The notes under the pieces were generated by a model. That model searched no databases, had not been told where the DNA came from, and saw only the letters and a program-made list of their open reading frames with translations. DNA of 64,000 nucleotides, taken from positions 2,852,001-2,916,000 of the forward strand of contig NZ_CP013293.1 in the NCBI RefSeq assembly GCF_001456155.1. Reading direction: 5' to 3'. Every line of letters starts with the position of its first letter. The stretch's first letter is position 1. The stretch comes from Chryseobacterium sp. IHB B 17019 (lineage in GTDB: Bacteria > Bacteroidota > Bacteroidia > Flavobacteriales > Weeksellaceae). The position numbers and the translations under genes were made by a program. Below are positions 26,349-35,681 of the stretch, in pieces.

Positions 26349-27110
26349 ATGGAGTTACAGAAATACTTTTCTAAATTCCTTCTCAAAAACAGAAAAAGAA
26401 AATTAACGGAGAGAGATTATTTTCTTAGTACCGAGCTCAGCAAAATGTTAGGTACCGAGGTACAAAATGTTGCGCTTTACCGTGAAGCTTTCTCCTTAAA
26501 AAGTTCTTCTAAAAATCAAGACAGTAATTATGAAAGGCTTGAGTTTTTGGGGGATTCTGTTTTGGGTACAATTATTTCTTGTCATTTATTCCAGACTTAC
26601 CCTCAAGCTAATGAAGGATATTTGACACAAATGAAATCTAAGATTGTTAATAGGAAAAATCTTAATAAATTAGGGGACGACCTAAAACTTACAGATCTTT
26701 TACAAAAAACAGGTTCTGTGGCTTTGGGTGAAAATATCTCTGGAAATTTATTTGAAGCATTAATTGGTGCTGTTTATCTTGATTTCCATTATGATACCTG
26801 CAGAAAAATTATCCTCGAGAGACTTTTAACTCCTGGGGAAATTAACAAGCTTGAAAATAAAATTGTAAGCTACAAAGGTCTTCTGCTCGAATGGAGCCAG
26901 AAGAAGAAAGTGAATATAAAGTACGAAACTTGCGAAGAAATTCAGGTAAATAAGTCGATTGTCTTCCGGTGTCATGTATGGCTCGGGGAAGAAAGAATCG
27001 CCAATGCCACAGAAACTTCCAAGAAGAAAGCAGAGGAAAAGGCAGCACAGAGAGCATTTTATATTTTAAACAAAAAAGAAAACATACTTGGAAATCCAAA
27101 AGCTTTATGA
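26349..27110 (+). CDS. rnc: Ribonuclease III
   Basis: A double-strand-specific endoribonuclease that processes rRNA precursors and structured mRNAs. The 253-residue protein has the RNase III signature ERLEFLGDSVLG and the second acidic motif NLFEALIGAVYLD. A C-terminal dsRNA-binding domain follows (SYKGLLLEWSQKKKVNIKYE to KKKAEEKAAQRAFYIL). It follows fabF by 9 bases and overlaps the next gene by 23 bases, so the three are probably one transcript. Confidence 0.96.
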   Translation: MELQKYFSKFLLKNRKRKLTERDYFLSTELSKMLGTEVQNVALYREAFSLKSSSKNQDSNYERLEFLGDSVLGTIISCHLFQTYPQANEGYLTQMKSKIVNRKNLNKLGDDLKLTDLLQKTGSVALGENISGNLFEALIGAVYLDFHYDTCRKIILERLLTPGEINKLENKIVSYKGLLLEWSQKKKVNIKYETCEEIQVNKSIVFRCHVWLGEERIANATETSKKKAEEKAAQRAFYILNKKENILGNPKAL

Positions 27111-27561
27111 TCTCGATGATATAGAATTTGAAGATATTACCATAGGATTGGTAAGATTAGCCAAAAATATACCTGATTATGAGTTTTTCTATAAAATAAA
27201 TCAAATAAACGATCTGACTTTCAAAAGGATTGATGACCTCATCTTTCACGGGTCTTATTATGATTATCTTTTTCCAAGATTTGAAGCTTATCACAGGTTT
27301 ACAAAAACATGTTTTACTTTCATTTCAAACAAATCTTCTGAAAGTAAACAAAAAAAAATACAAACAGAACTTTTCTCAGAAGAAGGAAATATTAAATTTT
27401 TATTAAATAATCAGGCAGATGTAGAATATATTTTACATACATCGGAACAATTTCCTGAATTTTCCGTAATTTTGCTCCCTGAAAATCTTGTGTTTCCAAT
27501 TCAAGATTATACATTAAGTTCTGATGAAGAACTTTATCAAATTATCCAGTATTATGAATAA
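27088..27561 (+). CDS. IPExxxVDY-family protein (TTG start)
   Basis: A 157-residue protein of unknown function at the fixed flavobacterial position between rnc and pyk. The frame opens with TTG (MEIQKLYDLDDIEFEDITIG), which matches the family N-terminus; no ATG nearby would keep it. The motif that names the family is diverged: FLLNNQADVEYILHTSE stands where LPExxxVDYxLK is usual. It overlaps rnc by 23 bases and pyk by 5, suggesting tight translational coupling. No enzymatic motif is visible. Confidence 0.75.
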   Translation: MEIQKLYDLDDIEFEDITIGLVRLAKNIPDYEFFYKINQINDLTFKRIDDLIFHGSYYDYLFPRFEAYHRFTKTCFTFISNKSSESKQKKIQTELFSEEGNIKFLLNNQADVEYILHTSEQFPEFSVILLPENLVFPIQDYTLSSDEELYQIIQYYE

Positions 27562-28999
27562 GTATTTAAAGAAGACAAAAATTATCGCAACACTTGGCCC
27601 GGCTTCATCGTCGAAAGAAGTAATGTTAGGACTAATGAGAGCAGGTGTCGATGTTTTTAGAATAAATTTCTCACATGCGGATTATGACTTAGTTCGAAAA
27701 AATATTGAAATAATCAGAGAACTTAACAAAGAATACGGCTTTTCAGTAGGAATTCTTGGTGACTTACAAGGTCCTAAACTGAGAGTTGGTGTTGTAAAGG
27801 AAGGTTCTTACCTTAACCCGGGAGATATTCTTACCTTCACCAATGAGAAGATCGAAGGTGATTCTACGAAGGTTTACATGACTTACCAACAGTTTCCACA
27901 AGACGTAAAAGTAGGGGAAAGAATCCTTATCGATGACGGGAAACTGGTTCTGGAGGTAATTGAAACGAATGAAAAAGATACCGTAAAAGCAAAAACAATT
28001 CAAGGGGGACCTTTGAGCTCTAAAAAAGGAGTAAACCTTCCGAATACGAAAGTTTCACTTCCTGCCTTAACGGAAAAAGACATTCAGGACGCCAATTTCA
28101 TGCTTGATCAGGAAGTTGACTGGATTGCACTTTCTTTCGTTCGTCATGCCCAGGATATTATTGACTTAAAAGAATTAATTGCAAAACATCCGAACGGCAA
28201 ATTCAAAACTCCGATTATCGCGAAGATTGAAAAGCCTGAAGGTGTACAAAATATCGAACAGATCCTATTGGAATGCGATGGATTGATGGTTGCCCGTGGT
28301 GACCTAGGTGTTGAGGTTCCGATGGAAGAAGTTCCTGCTATCCAGAAAACTTTGGTTGAAAAAGCAAGGTTCTACTCAAAGCCGGTAATTATCGCAACGC
28401 AGATGATGGAAACGATGATCAACAGCTTGACTCCTACAAGAGCAGAGGTAAACGATGTTGCCAATTCTGTATTGGATGGAGCTGATGCCGTGATGCTTTC
28501 GGGAGAAACTTCTGTAGGAAGATATCCGGTTCAGGTAGTTGAAAATATGGCTAAAATTGTGAAAAACATCGAGATGACACATTTTTACCAGCACAAAAAT
28601 GAGCCGATTGAAAAGGATTACAACTGTATTGATGAGAGATTCATTACAAACAGGGTGTGTCTTGCAGCGGTAAGAATTGCAAAGACAACTAATGTGGCTG
28701 CGATCGTAACTCTGACTCATTCCGGGTATACTGCATTTCAGCTTTCCGCGCACAGACCGGATTCGCACATTATTGTTTTCAGTGGTAATAAGAGAGTTAT
28801 TACGATGCTAAACCTTGTTTGGGGCGTTCACGCATATTATTATGACATGAAAAAATCTACGGATGAGACGATTATCCAGGTAAATATGCTGACTCACAAC
28901 TACGGTTATATCGAAACAGGAGACTTTGTGATCAACATCAATGCTACTCCATCGTATGAAGGCGGAAAAACAAATACATTAAGACTAACAACAGTTTAA
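27557..28999 (+). CDS. pyk: Pyruvate kinase
   Basis: It converts phosphoenolpyruvate and ADP to pyruvate and ATP. I use the ATG at 27557 (MNKYLKKTKIIATLGPASSS), 11 codons inside the open frame, giving 480 residues, the family norm. The N-terminal TLGPASSS, the catalytic motif IIAKIEKPEGVQN and VARGDLGVEV, and IATQMMETMINSLTPTRAE are all present. It is the last gene of the acpP-fabF-rnc string and is followed by a strong terminator. Confidence 0.97.
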   Translation, partial: NKYLKKTKIIATLGPASSSKEVMLGLMRAGVDVFRINFSHADYDLVRKNIEIIRELNKEYGFSVGILGDLQGPKLRVGVVKEGSYLNPGDILTFTNEKIEGDSTKVYMTYQQFPQDVKVGERILIDDGKLVLEVIETNEKDTVKAKTIQGGPLSSKKGVNLPNTKVSLPALTEKDIQDANFMLDQEVDWIALSFVRHAQDIIDLKELIAKHPNGKFKTPIIAKIEKPEGVQNIEQILLECDGLMVARGDLGVEVPMEEVPAIQKTLVEKARFYSKPVIIATQMMETMINSLTPTRAEVNDVANSVLDGADAVMLSGETSVGRYPVQVVENMAKIVKNIEMTHFYQHKNEPIEKDYNCIDERFITNRVCLAAVRIAKTTNVAAIVTLTHSGYTAFQLSAHRPDSHIIVFSGNKRVITMLNLVWGVHAYYYDMKKSTDETIIQVNMLTHNYGYIETGDFVININATPSYEGGKTNTLRLTTV

Positions 29000-29027
29000 T
29001 TATCAACAAATTAAACTATTATAAAAT

Positions 29028-29060
29028 AAAAAACTCCCGATATTTTTCGGGAGTTTTTTT
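29028..29060. terminator. Bidirectional terminator between pyk and aldehyde dehydrogenase
   Basis: AAACTCCCGA and TCGGGAGTTT form a stem flanked by A and T runs, serving convergent genes on both sides. Confidence 0.85.
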
Positions 29061-29074
29061 ATGTTTAAATCTAA

Positions 29075-30367
29075 TTAATTTCCTACAATTGTTTTTGCTG
29101 TTACAAATTCCTTTAACGCTAATAAAGAAAGTTCTGTTCCATAGCCTGAAGCCTTTGTTCCTCCGAATGGAAAACGCGGGTCTGAGCTTGTCATTCTATT
29201 AATATTTACCGTCCCCGATTCCAGATTTTCTATAAAAAATAATTGACGGTCTTTGTCATTTGTCCAAACAGAATTTGAAAGTCCAAATGGAATATCATTA
29301 GCCATTTTTAAGGCTTCTTCGTCATTTTTAGCAACCATTACCATTCCTAACGGCCCGAAAAGCTCTTCCTGTAAAATAGGATTTCCTTCATATACCCGAA
29401 TTAAGCCCGGCTTGAATTCATGATCAGAAATTCTTTCCAGCGGAATCATAATTTCTGCTCCGTTTTCTAAGGCTTTTTTAAATTGCTTTTCTAAATCGTC
29501 CGCCAAATCAGGTCTTGCCATTCCGGAAATCTTCGTTTCCTTATCCATTGGATTTCCGGGAACAAATTTTTTATATTCTTCAATAAATTTCGGAAGAAAT
29601 ACATCCTCAATTTTTTCATCAATAATAAATCTTTTCGCCGCTACACAGGTTTGTCCGCAATTTTGAAGCCTTGCCTGAGCTCCTACTTTGGCAGCTTTAT
29701 CCAAATCCGCATCATCTAAAACAATGAAAGCATCGCTTCCGCCTAATTCCAGTAAGGATTTTTTCATATTTAAACCGGCTGTTGAGGCTACTTCCGCTCC
29801 TGCCCTACCACTTCCAGTCAGGCTCACACCTTTTACAGCCTCATGTTCAAGGATTTCCTTAACCTCATTATGCCCGACTTCAAGATTCTGGAAAATCCCC
29901 TCAGGGAAACCAGCTTCCAAAAGAACTTCCTCAATTGCATTTCCGCTGCCGAAACAGATTGAAGCATGTTTCAACACAACGGTATTTCCAGCCAAAATCG
30001 CAGGAACAGCAAATCTCAATACCTGCCAGAAAGGAAAATTCCAGGGCATTACGCCTAAAATCACACCTTTCGGAACATAATGAATTTCGGAATAAGAATA
30101 TTCGGAATCTACTTTTTCAGGTTTTAAAATATTTTCAGCATCTGCATAATAATTCATCATTAAAGCACATTTTTCAACCTCTGCAATCGACTGTGAAATC
30201 GGCTTATTCATTTCAGTTGTGATAATTGAACCAAACTTTTCAGAATTATTTTTTAAAATTTCAGCTGCTTTTGCAATAAGTTTCTGTCTGTCTTCGAATG
30301 GTGTTTTTTTCCATTCTGAAAATGCCTTATCTGCTTTAATAAGTTTATTTTCAATTGATTGTTCCAT
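29075..30367 (-). CDS. NAD(P)-dependent aldehyde dehydrogenase, succinate-semialdehyde type
   Basis: An aldehyde dehydrogenase of 430 residues, somewhat shorter than the 450-480 of most relatives. The cofactor region VMPWNFPFWQVLRFAVPAIL, the general-base motif LELGGSDAF and the catalytic Cys in NCGQTCVAAKRF are present. The start MEQSIENKLIKADKAFSEWK resembles the compact YneI/Sad-like group, so succinate semialdehyde is a likely substrate, but this is inferred. A perfect 10-bp inverted repeat lies about 18 bases upstream of the start. It is monocistronic and ends at the terminator shared with pyk. Confidence 0.85.
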   Translation of the reverse strand: MEQSIENKLIKADKAFSEWKKTPFEDRQKLIAKAAEILKNNSEKFGSIITTEMNKPISQSIAEVEKCALMMNYYADAENILKPEKVDSEYSYSEIHYVPKGVILGVMPWNFPFWQVLRFAVPAILAGNTVVLKHASICFGSGNAIEEVLLEAGFPEGIFQNLEVGHNEVKEILEHEAVKGVSLTGSGRAGAEVASTAGLNMKKSLLELGGSDAFIVLDDADLDKAAKVGAQARLQNCGQTCVAAKRFIIDEKIEDVFLPKFIEEYKKFVPGNPMDKETKISGMARPDLADDLEKQFKKALENGAEIMIPLERISDHEFKPGLIRVYEGNPILQEELFGPLGMVMVAKNDEEALKMANDIPFGLSNSVWTNDKDRQLFFIENLESGTVNINRMTSSDPRFPFGGTKASGYGTELSLLALKEFVTAKTIVGN

Positions 30368-30383
30368 AATGTAGTTAATGTTT

Positions 30384-30406
30384 TAAATTCAGTCGAACTG
30401 AATTTA
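30384..30406. promoter_or_regulatory. Palindrome upstream of the aldehyde dehydrogenase
   Basis: TAAATTCAGT and ACTGAATTTA are exact inverted repeats separated by CGA. The position, about 18 bases upstream of the start codon, suits an operator or a leader hairpin. No regulator gene is adjacent. Confidence 0.45.
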
Positions 30407-30502
30407 TTAAATGCCTTTGTCTTAAAAGCACCATGAAAGCAGCAAATTTTGTTCCTTAAGTTGAAATAAAATAATGATTTTCTCTATCAACGAAATATAA
30501 TT

Positions 30503-31417
30503 TTATATCAGAAACCATTCATTCATAAGACATGCTGCCAATCTCGCTGTCCTTTCCTGAATGTCAAATGACGGATTGACTTCTGCCACATCCAAAGCTA
30601 ACAGTTTTTCGTTTTTTAAAATATGCCTGTAAAAATGCATAAATGTTGCATCTGCAAAAATCCCATTATAAGCTGAAGCCGAAACTCCCGGAGCAATTGA
30701 TGCATTAAAAACATCCATACAGATCGTCAGATAAGCATAATCTACCTTATCCAACAATTCATCAATCCGTTGGTAAATTGACGGAAGATTTTCAAAGAAA
30801 AGCTCGTCAGCCAGAATATATTTCATTCCAAACTGATGTGCAGTATCAAATAATTTCAAAGTATTAGAATTTCTCTGAATTCCGATATGCAAAGAATTAA
30901 TTTCACCTTCCTGCGCGATTTGCCAAAATCCTGTTCCGGAACTTGATCCTACTCCATTTTCAGGTTCTCTATTATCGAAATGTGCATCAATATTGATAAT
31001 CCCGATTTTCTGCTCAGGAAAAGCTGTTGTTATACCCAAATAATGAGCATAGGTAACTTCATGTCCGCCACCCAAAACAAGAGACTTTCCACCTTTCAAT
31101 AAGACTTTTGAAACATTTTTAGCAAGCGTATTCTGGGCATTCTCCAGATTTCCGTCTTCACAGGAAATATTTCCAAAATCAAGCAACGAAAAATCCGGAA
31201 GAATGACCGGAAAATTAGCCATATTTTTACGTATCACATCCGGAGCATCTTTTGCACCTTGTCTTCCTTTATTCCTCCGAACGCCTTCATCAACCGCAAA
31301 TCCGTGTAAAACGAAATCTTTAGTTGAAACTACATCATAATCATTTTCTTCTCTTACTCTTTGAAATATTCTGTGGTAAAGAAGCTCTTCACCGTCTAAT
31401 CTTCCCTGCCAGATCAT
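30503..31417 (-). CDS. hutG: Formimidoylglutamase (arginase family)
   Basis: It hydrolyses N-formimidoyl-glutamate to glutamate and formamide, a late step of histidine degradation. The 304-residue protein has the arginase-family metal motifs GGGHEVTYAH and NIDAHFDNRE. The third motif reads TICMDVFNASIAPGVSA: the first aspartate of the usual D-x-D is replaced by Cys (about residue 233). It lies one base past a small membrane-protein gene and downstream of hutI, so the assignment rests on both sequence and context. The other hut genes are not in the window. Confidence 0.88.
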   Translation of the reverse strand: MIWQGRLDGEELLYHRIFQRVREENDYDVVSTKDFVLHGFAVDEGVRRNKGRQGAKDAPDVIRKNMANFPVILPDFSLLDFGNISCEDGNLENAQNTLAKNVSKVLLKGGKSLVLGGGHEVTYAHYLGITTAFPEQKIGIINIDAHFDNREPENGVGSSSGTGFWQIAQEGEINSLHIGIQRNSNTLKLFDTAHQFGMKYILADELFFENLPSIYQRIDELLDKVDYAYLTICMDVFNASIAPGVSASAYNGIFADATFMHFYRHILKNEKLLALDVAEVNPSFDIQERTARLAACLMNEWFLI

Positions 31418-31418
31418 C

Positions 31419-31658
31419 CTAACTCTTTTTAATTAAATTATAAAGATTCTTAATAAATTTTATAAAGAAATAAATACTTATAATACTCAATCCAATAAAT
31501 ACAATCATCCAAGCTGAGCATATACTAATTGTTTTAATACTAACTTCTTTTTCATTTGAAGCTAAATTCAACATTATATAGCTCCAAGCTTTCGACATTA
31601 AAACAAATAGCTCGATTGAGATCAAGATGGATATTAAATATATAATAAATTTCTTCAT
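31419..31658 (-). CDS. Small two-helix membrane protein in the hut operon
   Basis: I do not recognise this 79-residue protein. It has two hydrophobic segments (MKKFIIYLISILISIELFVL and CSAWMIVFIGLSIISIYFF) joined by a short polar loop with NEKEVS, and a lysine-rich end. Its start codon directly abuts the hutI stop and its stop is one base before hutG, so it is almost certainly translated as part of the operon. A role in transport or membrane association of the pathway is only a guess. Confidence 0.65.
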   Translation of the reverse strand: MKKFIIYLISILISIELFVLMSKAWSYIMLNLASNEKEVSIKTISICSAWMIVFIGLSIISIYFFIKFIKNLYNLIKKS

Positions 31659-32888
31659 TTATTTTAAAATACTATTACCATCAATGTAAATCTTTTCCGC
31701 CTTCAAACTTCCTTGATTATAAAGTACATTCTGGAAATTATTAGTTTTAAAGGTCACAAAATCAGCCTTTAAATTTTCCCCCAGCCTTCCTCTGTCATCC
31801 AGACCAAGTGCAAATGCCGAACGGAAAGTTATTCCCGCTAAAACTTCTGCTGTTGTCAGTTTTTCAAATGTTGCTAAAATAGACGCCTGGGTTATGAGAT
31901 TTCCCATTGGTGCAGACCCAGGATTCCAGTCACTGGCAATCGCTAAAATTGCTCCTGCATCCAATAATTTTCTCGCAGGTGTAAACCTTTCTCCTAAGCC
32001 TAAACTCGCTCCCGGAAGTGCTGTTGCAACAGTATCTGACTGTGCTAAAAACTCAATATCTTCATCAATGGTAGCTTCCAGATGGTCTGCCGATTTCGCA
32101 CCGACCTCCACTGCAATTCTTGAGCTTCCTGGTGTAAATTGATCTGCATGAACAGTAATTTCAAAACCTAAATCTTTAGTTTTAAGCAAAAAATCCTTAC
32201 TCTCCTCCGGTTGAAATGCCGATTTTTCGATGAAAATATCAACTCGTTTTGCCAGGTTTTCTTCTTTTACCTTAGGCAAAATTTCAGATAAAATATACTG
32301 TAAATATTCTTCATTACTTCCTTCAAAATCTCTTGGCTTCAGATGTGCGGAAAGACAGGTCGGAACTAGTGTTGCCCGCGTTTGCGCCTGAGCTTTTTTA
32401 ATAATTCGAAGCATTTTCAGTTCGTTTTCAACATCTAATCCGTACCCGCTTTTCACCTCAATGGTTGTAATTCCAAGATCGATTAAAAAGTCAATTCTTT
32501 CCAGTAAAGTTTTTAATAAATCTTCCTCCGAAGCATTTCTTGTATGTTGTACAGAACTCCAGATTCCGCCGCCACTTTCGGCTATTTCCAGATAAGTTTT
32601 TCCTGCATTACGCATGGCAAAATCATTCGCCCGGTTTCCACCAAAACAAATATGTGTATGTGAATCAACAAAAGCCGGAAGAACAATTTGTTCACCTTCA
32701 ATTGTTTCAATCTCTATATTTTGATTTTCAGATTTTAATATTTCAAAGTTTCCGACTTGCTGAATTTTATCTTGGTTAATTAAAATTCCACCATCGACAA
32801 TAATTTCAAGTTGGTCATCGGAAAGTTTTCCTCTTAACGGAAGATTGGCAAGGGTTACTACCTGCTTGAAAGGTCCAATTAATTTCAT
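31659..32888 (-). CDS. hutI: Imidazolonepropionase
   Basis: It hydrolyses 4-imidazolone-5-propanoate to N-formimidoyl-glutamate, the step before HutG. The 409-residue amidohydrolase-fold protein has the metal-binding HxH in FVDSHTHICFGG, VKSGYGLDVENELKML, the His in ITVHADQFTPG and the Asp in AIASDWNPGSAP. It is the first gene of the hutI-small protein-hutG operon. Confidence 0.95.
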   Translation of the reverse strand: MKLIGPFKQVVTLANLPLRGKLSDDQLEIIVDGGILINQDKIQQVGNFEILKSENQNIEIETIEGEQIVLPAFVDSHTHICFGGNRANDFAMRNAGKTYLEIAESGGGIWSSVQHTRNASEEDLLKTLLERIDFLIDLGITTIEVKSGYGLDVENELKMLRIIKKAQAQTRATLVPTCLSAHLKPRDFEGSNEEYLQYILSEILPKVKEENLAKRVDIFIEKSAFQPEESKDFLLKTKDLGFEITVHADQFTPGSSRIAVEVGAKSADHLEATIDEDIEFLAQSDTVATALPGASLGLGERFTPARKLLDAGAILAIASDWNPGSAPMGNLITQASILATFEKLTTAEVLAGITFRSAFALGLDDRGRLGENLKADFVTFKTNNFQNVLYNQGSLKAEKIYIDGNSILK

Positions 32889-32935
32889 TTAGTTTTAGGT
32901 TAAGTTTTAGATAGAGTAGCATTATTCTTACTTGC

Positions 32936-32987
32936 TTAGATGCTTTCAGCATGACAAAATTGCGTTTCCATTATTTTGTCATTCCGT
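32936..32987. repeat. Dispersed intergenic repeat, copy 2, with internal palindrome
   Basis: TTAGATGCTTTCAGCATGAC matches the element at 17449. Next to it TGACAAAAT and ATTTTGTCA are exact inverted repeats separated by 12 bases. It lies in the hutI-ruvB divergent gap. Confidence 0.5.
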
Positions 32988-33093
32988 AGGAATCCAAGCA
33001 TAAAGAAGCCTATAGCTTTATCTTTATTTCCTCACTCAAAAATACTCAAAATATTTGTTGTTCTAAAATCTTAATTTTGCTCAAAATCAGCTT

Positions 33094-33123
33094 CTGAACC
33101 TTAACCTAAATTCCTTATCTTTG
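33094..33123 (+). promoter_or_regulatory. Probable promoter of ruvB
   Basis: TATCTTTG (33116-33123) ends 20 bases before the ruvB start. The -33 position has CTG (33094-33096) at a 19-base spacing, one base off consensus. Confidence 0.5.
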
Positions 33124-33143
33124 AAGTAAATGAAAATGAATTA

Positions 33144-34166
33144 ATGCCTGATTTTTTACATCCAGACAAAGACAATTATTCCCATGAAGAGCTCATGCAG
33201 GAAGAACAGATTCGTCCCCAGAGCTTTAAGGATTTTGCAGGACAAAGGAAAACTTTGGATAATCTTGAAGTTTTCGTTACTGCTGCCAAGAAACGTGGCG
33301 GTGCGCTAGACCATGTTTTGCTGCACGGCCCTCCGGGTTTGGGTAAAACTACTTTAGCCAATATTATTGCCAATGAGCTTGGAGTAAACTGCAAAGTTAC
33401 TTCCGGACCCGTTTTGGATAAACCGGGAAGTTTGGCAGGCTTACTCACGAATCTGGAAGAAAATGACGTGCTTTTCATCGATGAAATTCACAGGTTATCG
33501 CCTATTGTGGAAGAATATCTTTATTCTGCAATGGAAGATTATAAGATCGATATTATGCTGGAAACCGGGCCGAATGCAAGAAGTGTTCAGATTAGCCTGA
33601 ATCCTTTTACGTTGGTTGGAGCCACAACAAGAAGCGGAATGCTGACAAAACCAATGCTCGCCAGATTCGGGATCCAAAGCAGACTGGAATATTATACGAT
33701 TGAGCTTTTATCAATGATTATTATAAGAAGTGCAAGAGTTTTGGGTGTGAAAATTTATGAAGATGCTGCCATAGAAATCGCAAGAAGAAGTCGTGGAACC
33801 CCAAGAATTGCCAATGCACTTTTGAGAAGAGTCCGGGATTTTGCAGAGATAAAAGGTAATGGCGAAATTGAAATTAATATTACAAAATTCGCTCTGAATT
33901 CATTGAATGTAGACGAATTTGGGTTGGATGAAATGGATAATAAAATCATGCGCGTGATGATTGAAAACTTCAAAGGGAAGCCTGTCGGAATTTCTGCGTT
34001 GGCAACGTCGATTGCAGAGAACCCTGAGACTTTGGAAGAAGTTTATGAACCGTTTTTGATTCAGGAAGGGTTTATTATAAGGACTCCGAGGGGGCGGGAA
34101 GTTACAGAAAAGGCTTATCGACATTTAAATATTGCTATTCCTAAAAATCCGGGCGAATTATTCTAG
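33144..34166 (+). CDS. ruvB: Holliday junction branch-migration helicase RuvB
   Basis: The hexameric AAA+ motor that drives branch migration with RuvA. The 340-residue protein has Walker [15 protein letters not shown], Walker [10 protein letters not shown], sensor 1 [10 protein letters not shown], and the C-terminal winged helix ending [15 protein letters not shown]. It leads a plus-strand group with the PaiB-like gene 5 bases downstream. Confidence 0.97.
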   Translation: MPDFLHPDKDNYSHEELMQEEQIRPQSFKDFAGQRKTLDNLEVFVTAAKKRGGALDHVLLHGPPGLGKTTLANIIANELGVNCKVTSGPVLDKPGSLAGLLTNLEENDVLFIDEIHRLSPIVEEYLYSAMEDYKIDIMLETGPNARSVQISLNPFTLVGATTRSGMLTKPMLARFGIQSRLEYYTIELLSMIIIRSARVLGVKIYEDAAIEIARRSRGTPRIANALLRRVRDFAEIKGNGEIEINITKFALNSLNVDEFGLDEMDNKIMRVMIENFKGKPVGISALATSIAENPETLEEVYEPFLIQEGFIIRTPRGREVTEKAYRHLNIAIPKNPGELF

Positions 34167-34171
34167 GTTTT

Positions 34172-34780
34172 ATGTTTATACCTAAATTATATAAAAGCGA
34201 AGACTACAACCTGATGAAAGAAATCATCGGGGAAAATGCTTTTGCTTTATTAATTTCTTCTGTGGATAAAATCCGTGCGACCCATTCCATGATGATGCTG
34301 AATGAGGATAATGCAGAAAATATTTATATTGAAACTCATATTTCAAGGGCGAATCCGCAGGCAAAAACTTTGAAAAACGGGGATGAAGTTCTTTGTGATT
34401 TTCTGGGAGCGCATACCTATATTTCAAGCAGCTGGTACGACCATATCAATGTTTCGACGTGGAATTATGAAGCGGTACAGATCTACGGAAAAGTGGAATT
34501 GATGAATCAAGAAGAACTGTATAATCATCTTGAAAAATTAACTTATAAATACGAAAAAGTTCAGCAATGTCCCGTAATGGTAAAAGATATGGGAAAGAAG
34601 TTTGTGGAAAAAGAAATGAAAGGTGCTTTTGGATTAAAAATAATCCCAACTGAGATTTTTATTAAACAAAAGCTTTCTCAAAACAGAAAAGAACACGATT
34701 TCCGGAACATCATTTCAAATCTTGAAAATGGTGACGAAAACGGAAAAAAAATTGCTGAAAAAATGAAACTATTAAAATAA
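34172..34780 (+). CDS. PaiB-like FMN-binding protein (negative regulator family)
   Basis: A 202-residue protein of the PaiB family, a split-barrel fold related to pyridoxamine-phosphate oxidase. Recognisable segments are MFIPKLYKSEDYNLMKEIIG at the start, ISRANPQAKTL, and VSTWNYEAVQIYGKVEL in the middle. PaiB of Bacillus subtilis is linked to control of protease and sporulation genes, but in other phyla these proteins may only bind FMN or haem. It sits 5 bases after ruvB; no functional link is obvious. Confidence 0.8.
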   Translation: MFIPKLYKSEDYNLMKEIIGENAFALLISSVDKIRATHSMMMLNEDNAENIYIETHISRANPQAKTLKNGDEVLCDFLGAHTYISSSWYDHINVSTWNYEAVQIYGKVELMNQEELYNHLEKLTYKYEKVQQCPVMVKDMGKKFVEKEMKGAFGLKIIPTEIFIKQKLSQNRKEHDFRNIISNLENGDENGKKIAEKMKLLK

Positions 34781-34806
34781 TAAATACATTATAAACTTAA
34801 TATTAT

Positions 34807-35673
34807 ATGAAATTATATCCAATACAGTGCGGAAAATTTAAACTGGATGGCGGTGCCATGTTTGGAGTCGTCCCAAAGAGTCTGTGGGAAAAAACCAACC
34901 CTGCAGACGAAAGAAACCTGATCGAACTGGGAACCCGCGCCCTTCTCGTAGAAGACGGAAAAAAATTAATCTTGATAGATTGTGGTCTTGGAAACAAACA
35001 GGACGAAAAATTCTTTGGTCACTATTCGCTCTGGGGTGACGATAATCTGGATAAAAACTTAAAAAAATACGGCTTTGTAAAAGAAGATATCACCGATGTT
35101 TTCCTTACTCACCTTCATTTCGACCACTGTGGCGGTGCGATTGAATGGAATGATGACAAAACAGGCTACAGACCGGCCTTCAAAAATGCACAATTCTGGA
35201 CGAATGAAAATCACTGGAAATGGGCAACAGAACCTAATCCGAGAGAAAAAGCAAGCTTTTTAAAGGAAAATATTATCCCGATGCAAGAAAGTGGACAATT
35301 AAACTTTTTGCCGCTTCCTGCTACGGGAAATTACGGTTTTGCTCCGGATTTGAAAATGGATGTCATTTTCGTTGACGGTCACACGGAAAAACAGATGTTA
35401 CCCGTAATCCAGTATCAGGAAAAAACAATTGTTTTTGCAGCAGATCTGATCCCAACAGCGGGTCATATCAATCCGGTTTATGTGATGGGATATGATACGC
35501 GACCGCTTTTAACGATGGAAGAAAAAGGTAAGTTCTTAAAGCAATGTATCGACAATGAATATTTACTATTCTTTGAACACGATGCCCACAACGAGCTGGC
35601 AAGTCTTAAAATGACCGAAAAAGGTGTAAGACTTGATGAGACCTTTAGTTTTAACGATGTTTTTGGATATTAA
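34807..35673 (+). CDS. Metallo-beta-lactamase-fold hydrolase
   Basis: A 288-residue MBL-fold hydrolase. The metal motif is FLTHLHFDHCGGAIEW (HxHxDH), with later ligands in FVDGHTEKQMLPV, FAADLIPTAGHI and FFEHDAHNELAS. The pattern is like the lactonase or AHL-lactonase-like group, but the substrate cannot be told. It lies 26 bases after the PaiB-like gene and 8 bases before coaE, so it is probably in one operon with them. Confidence 0.85.
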   Translation: MKLYPIQCGKFKLDGGAMFGVVPKSLWEKTNPADERNLIELGTRALLVEDGKKLILIDCGLGNKQDEKFFGHYSLWGDDNLDKNLKKYGFVKEDITDVFLTHLHFDHCGGAIEWNDDKTGYRPAFKNAQFWTNENHWKWATEPNPREKASFLKENIIPMQESGQLNFLPLPATGNYGFAPDLKMDVIFVDGHTEKQMLPVIQYQEKTIVFAADLIPTAGHINPVYVMGYDTRPLLTMEEKGKFLKQCIDNEYLLFFEHDAHNELASLKMTEKGVRLDETFSFNDVFGY

Positions 35674-35681
35674 TTTAAATT

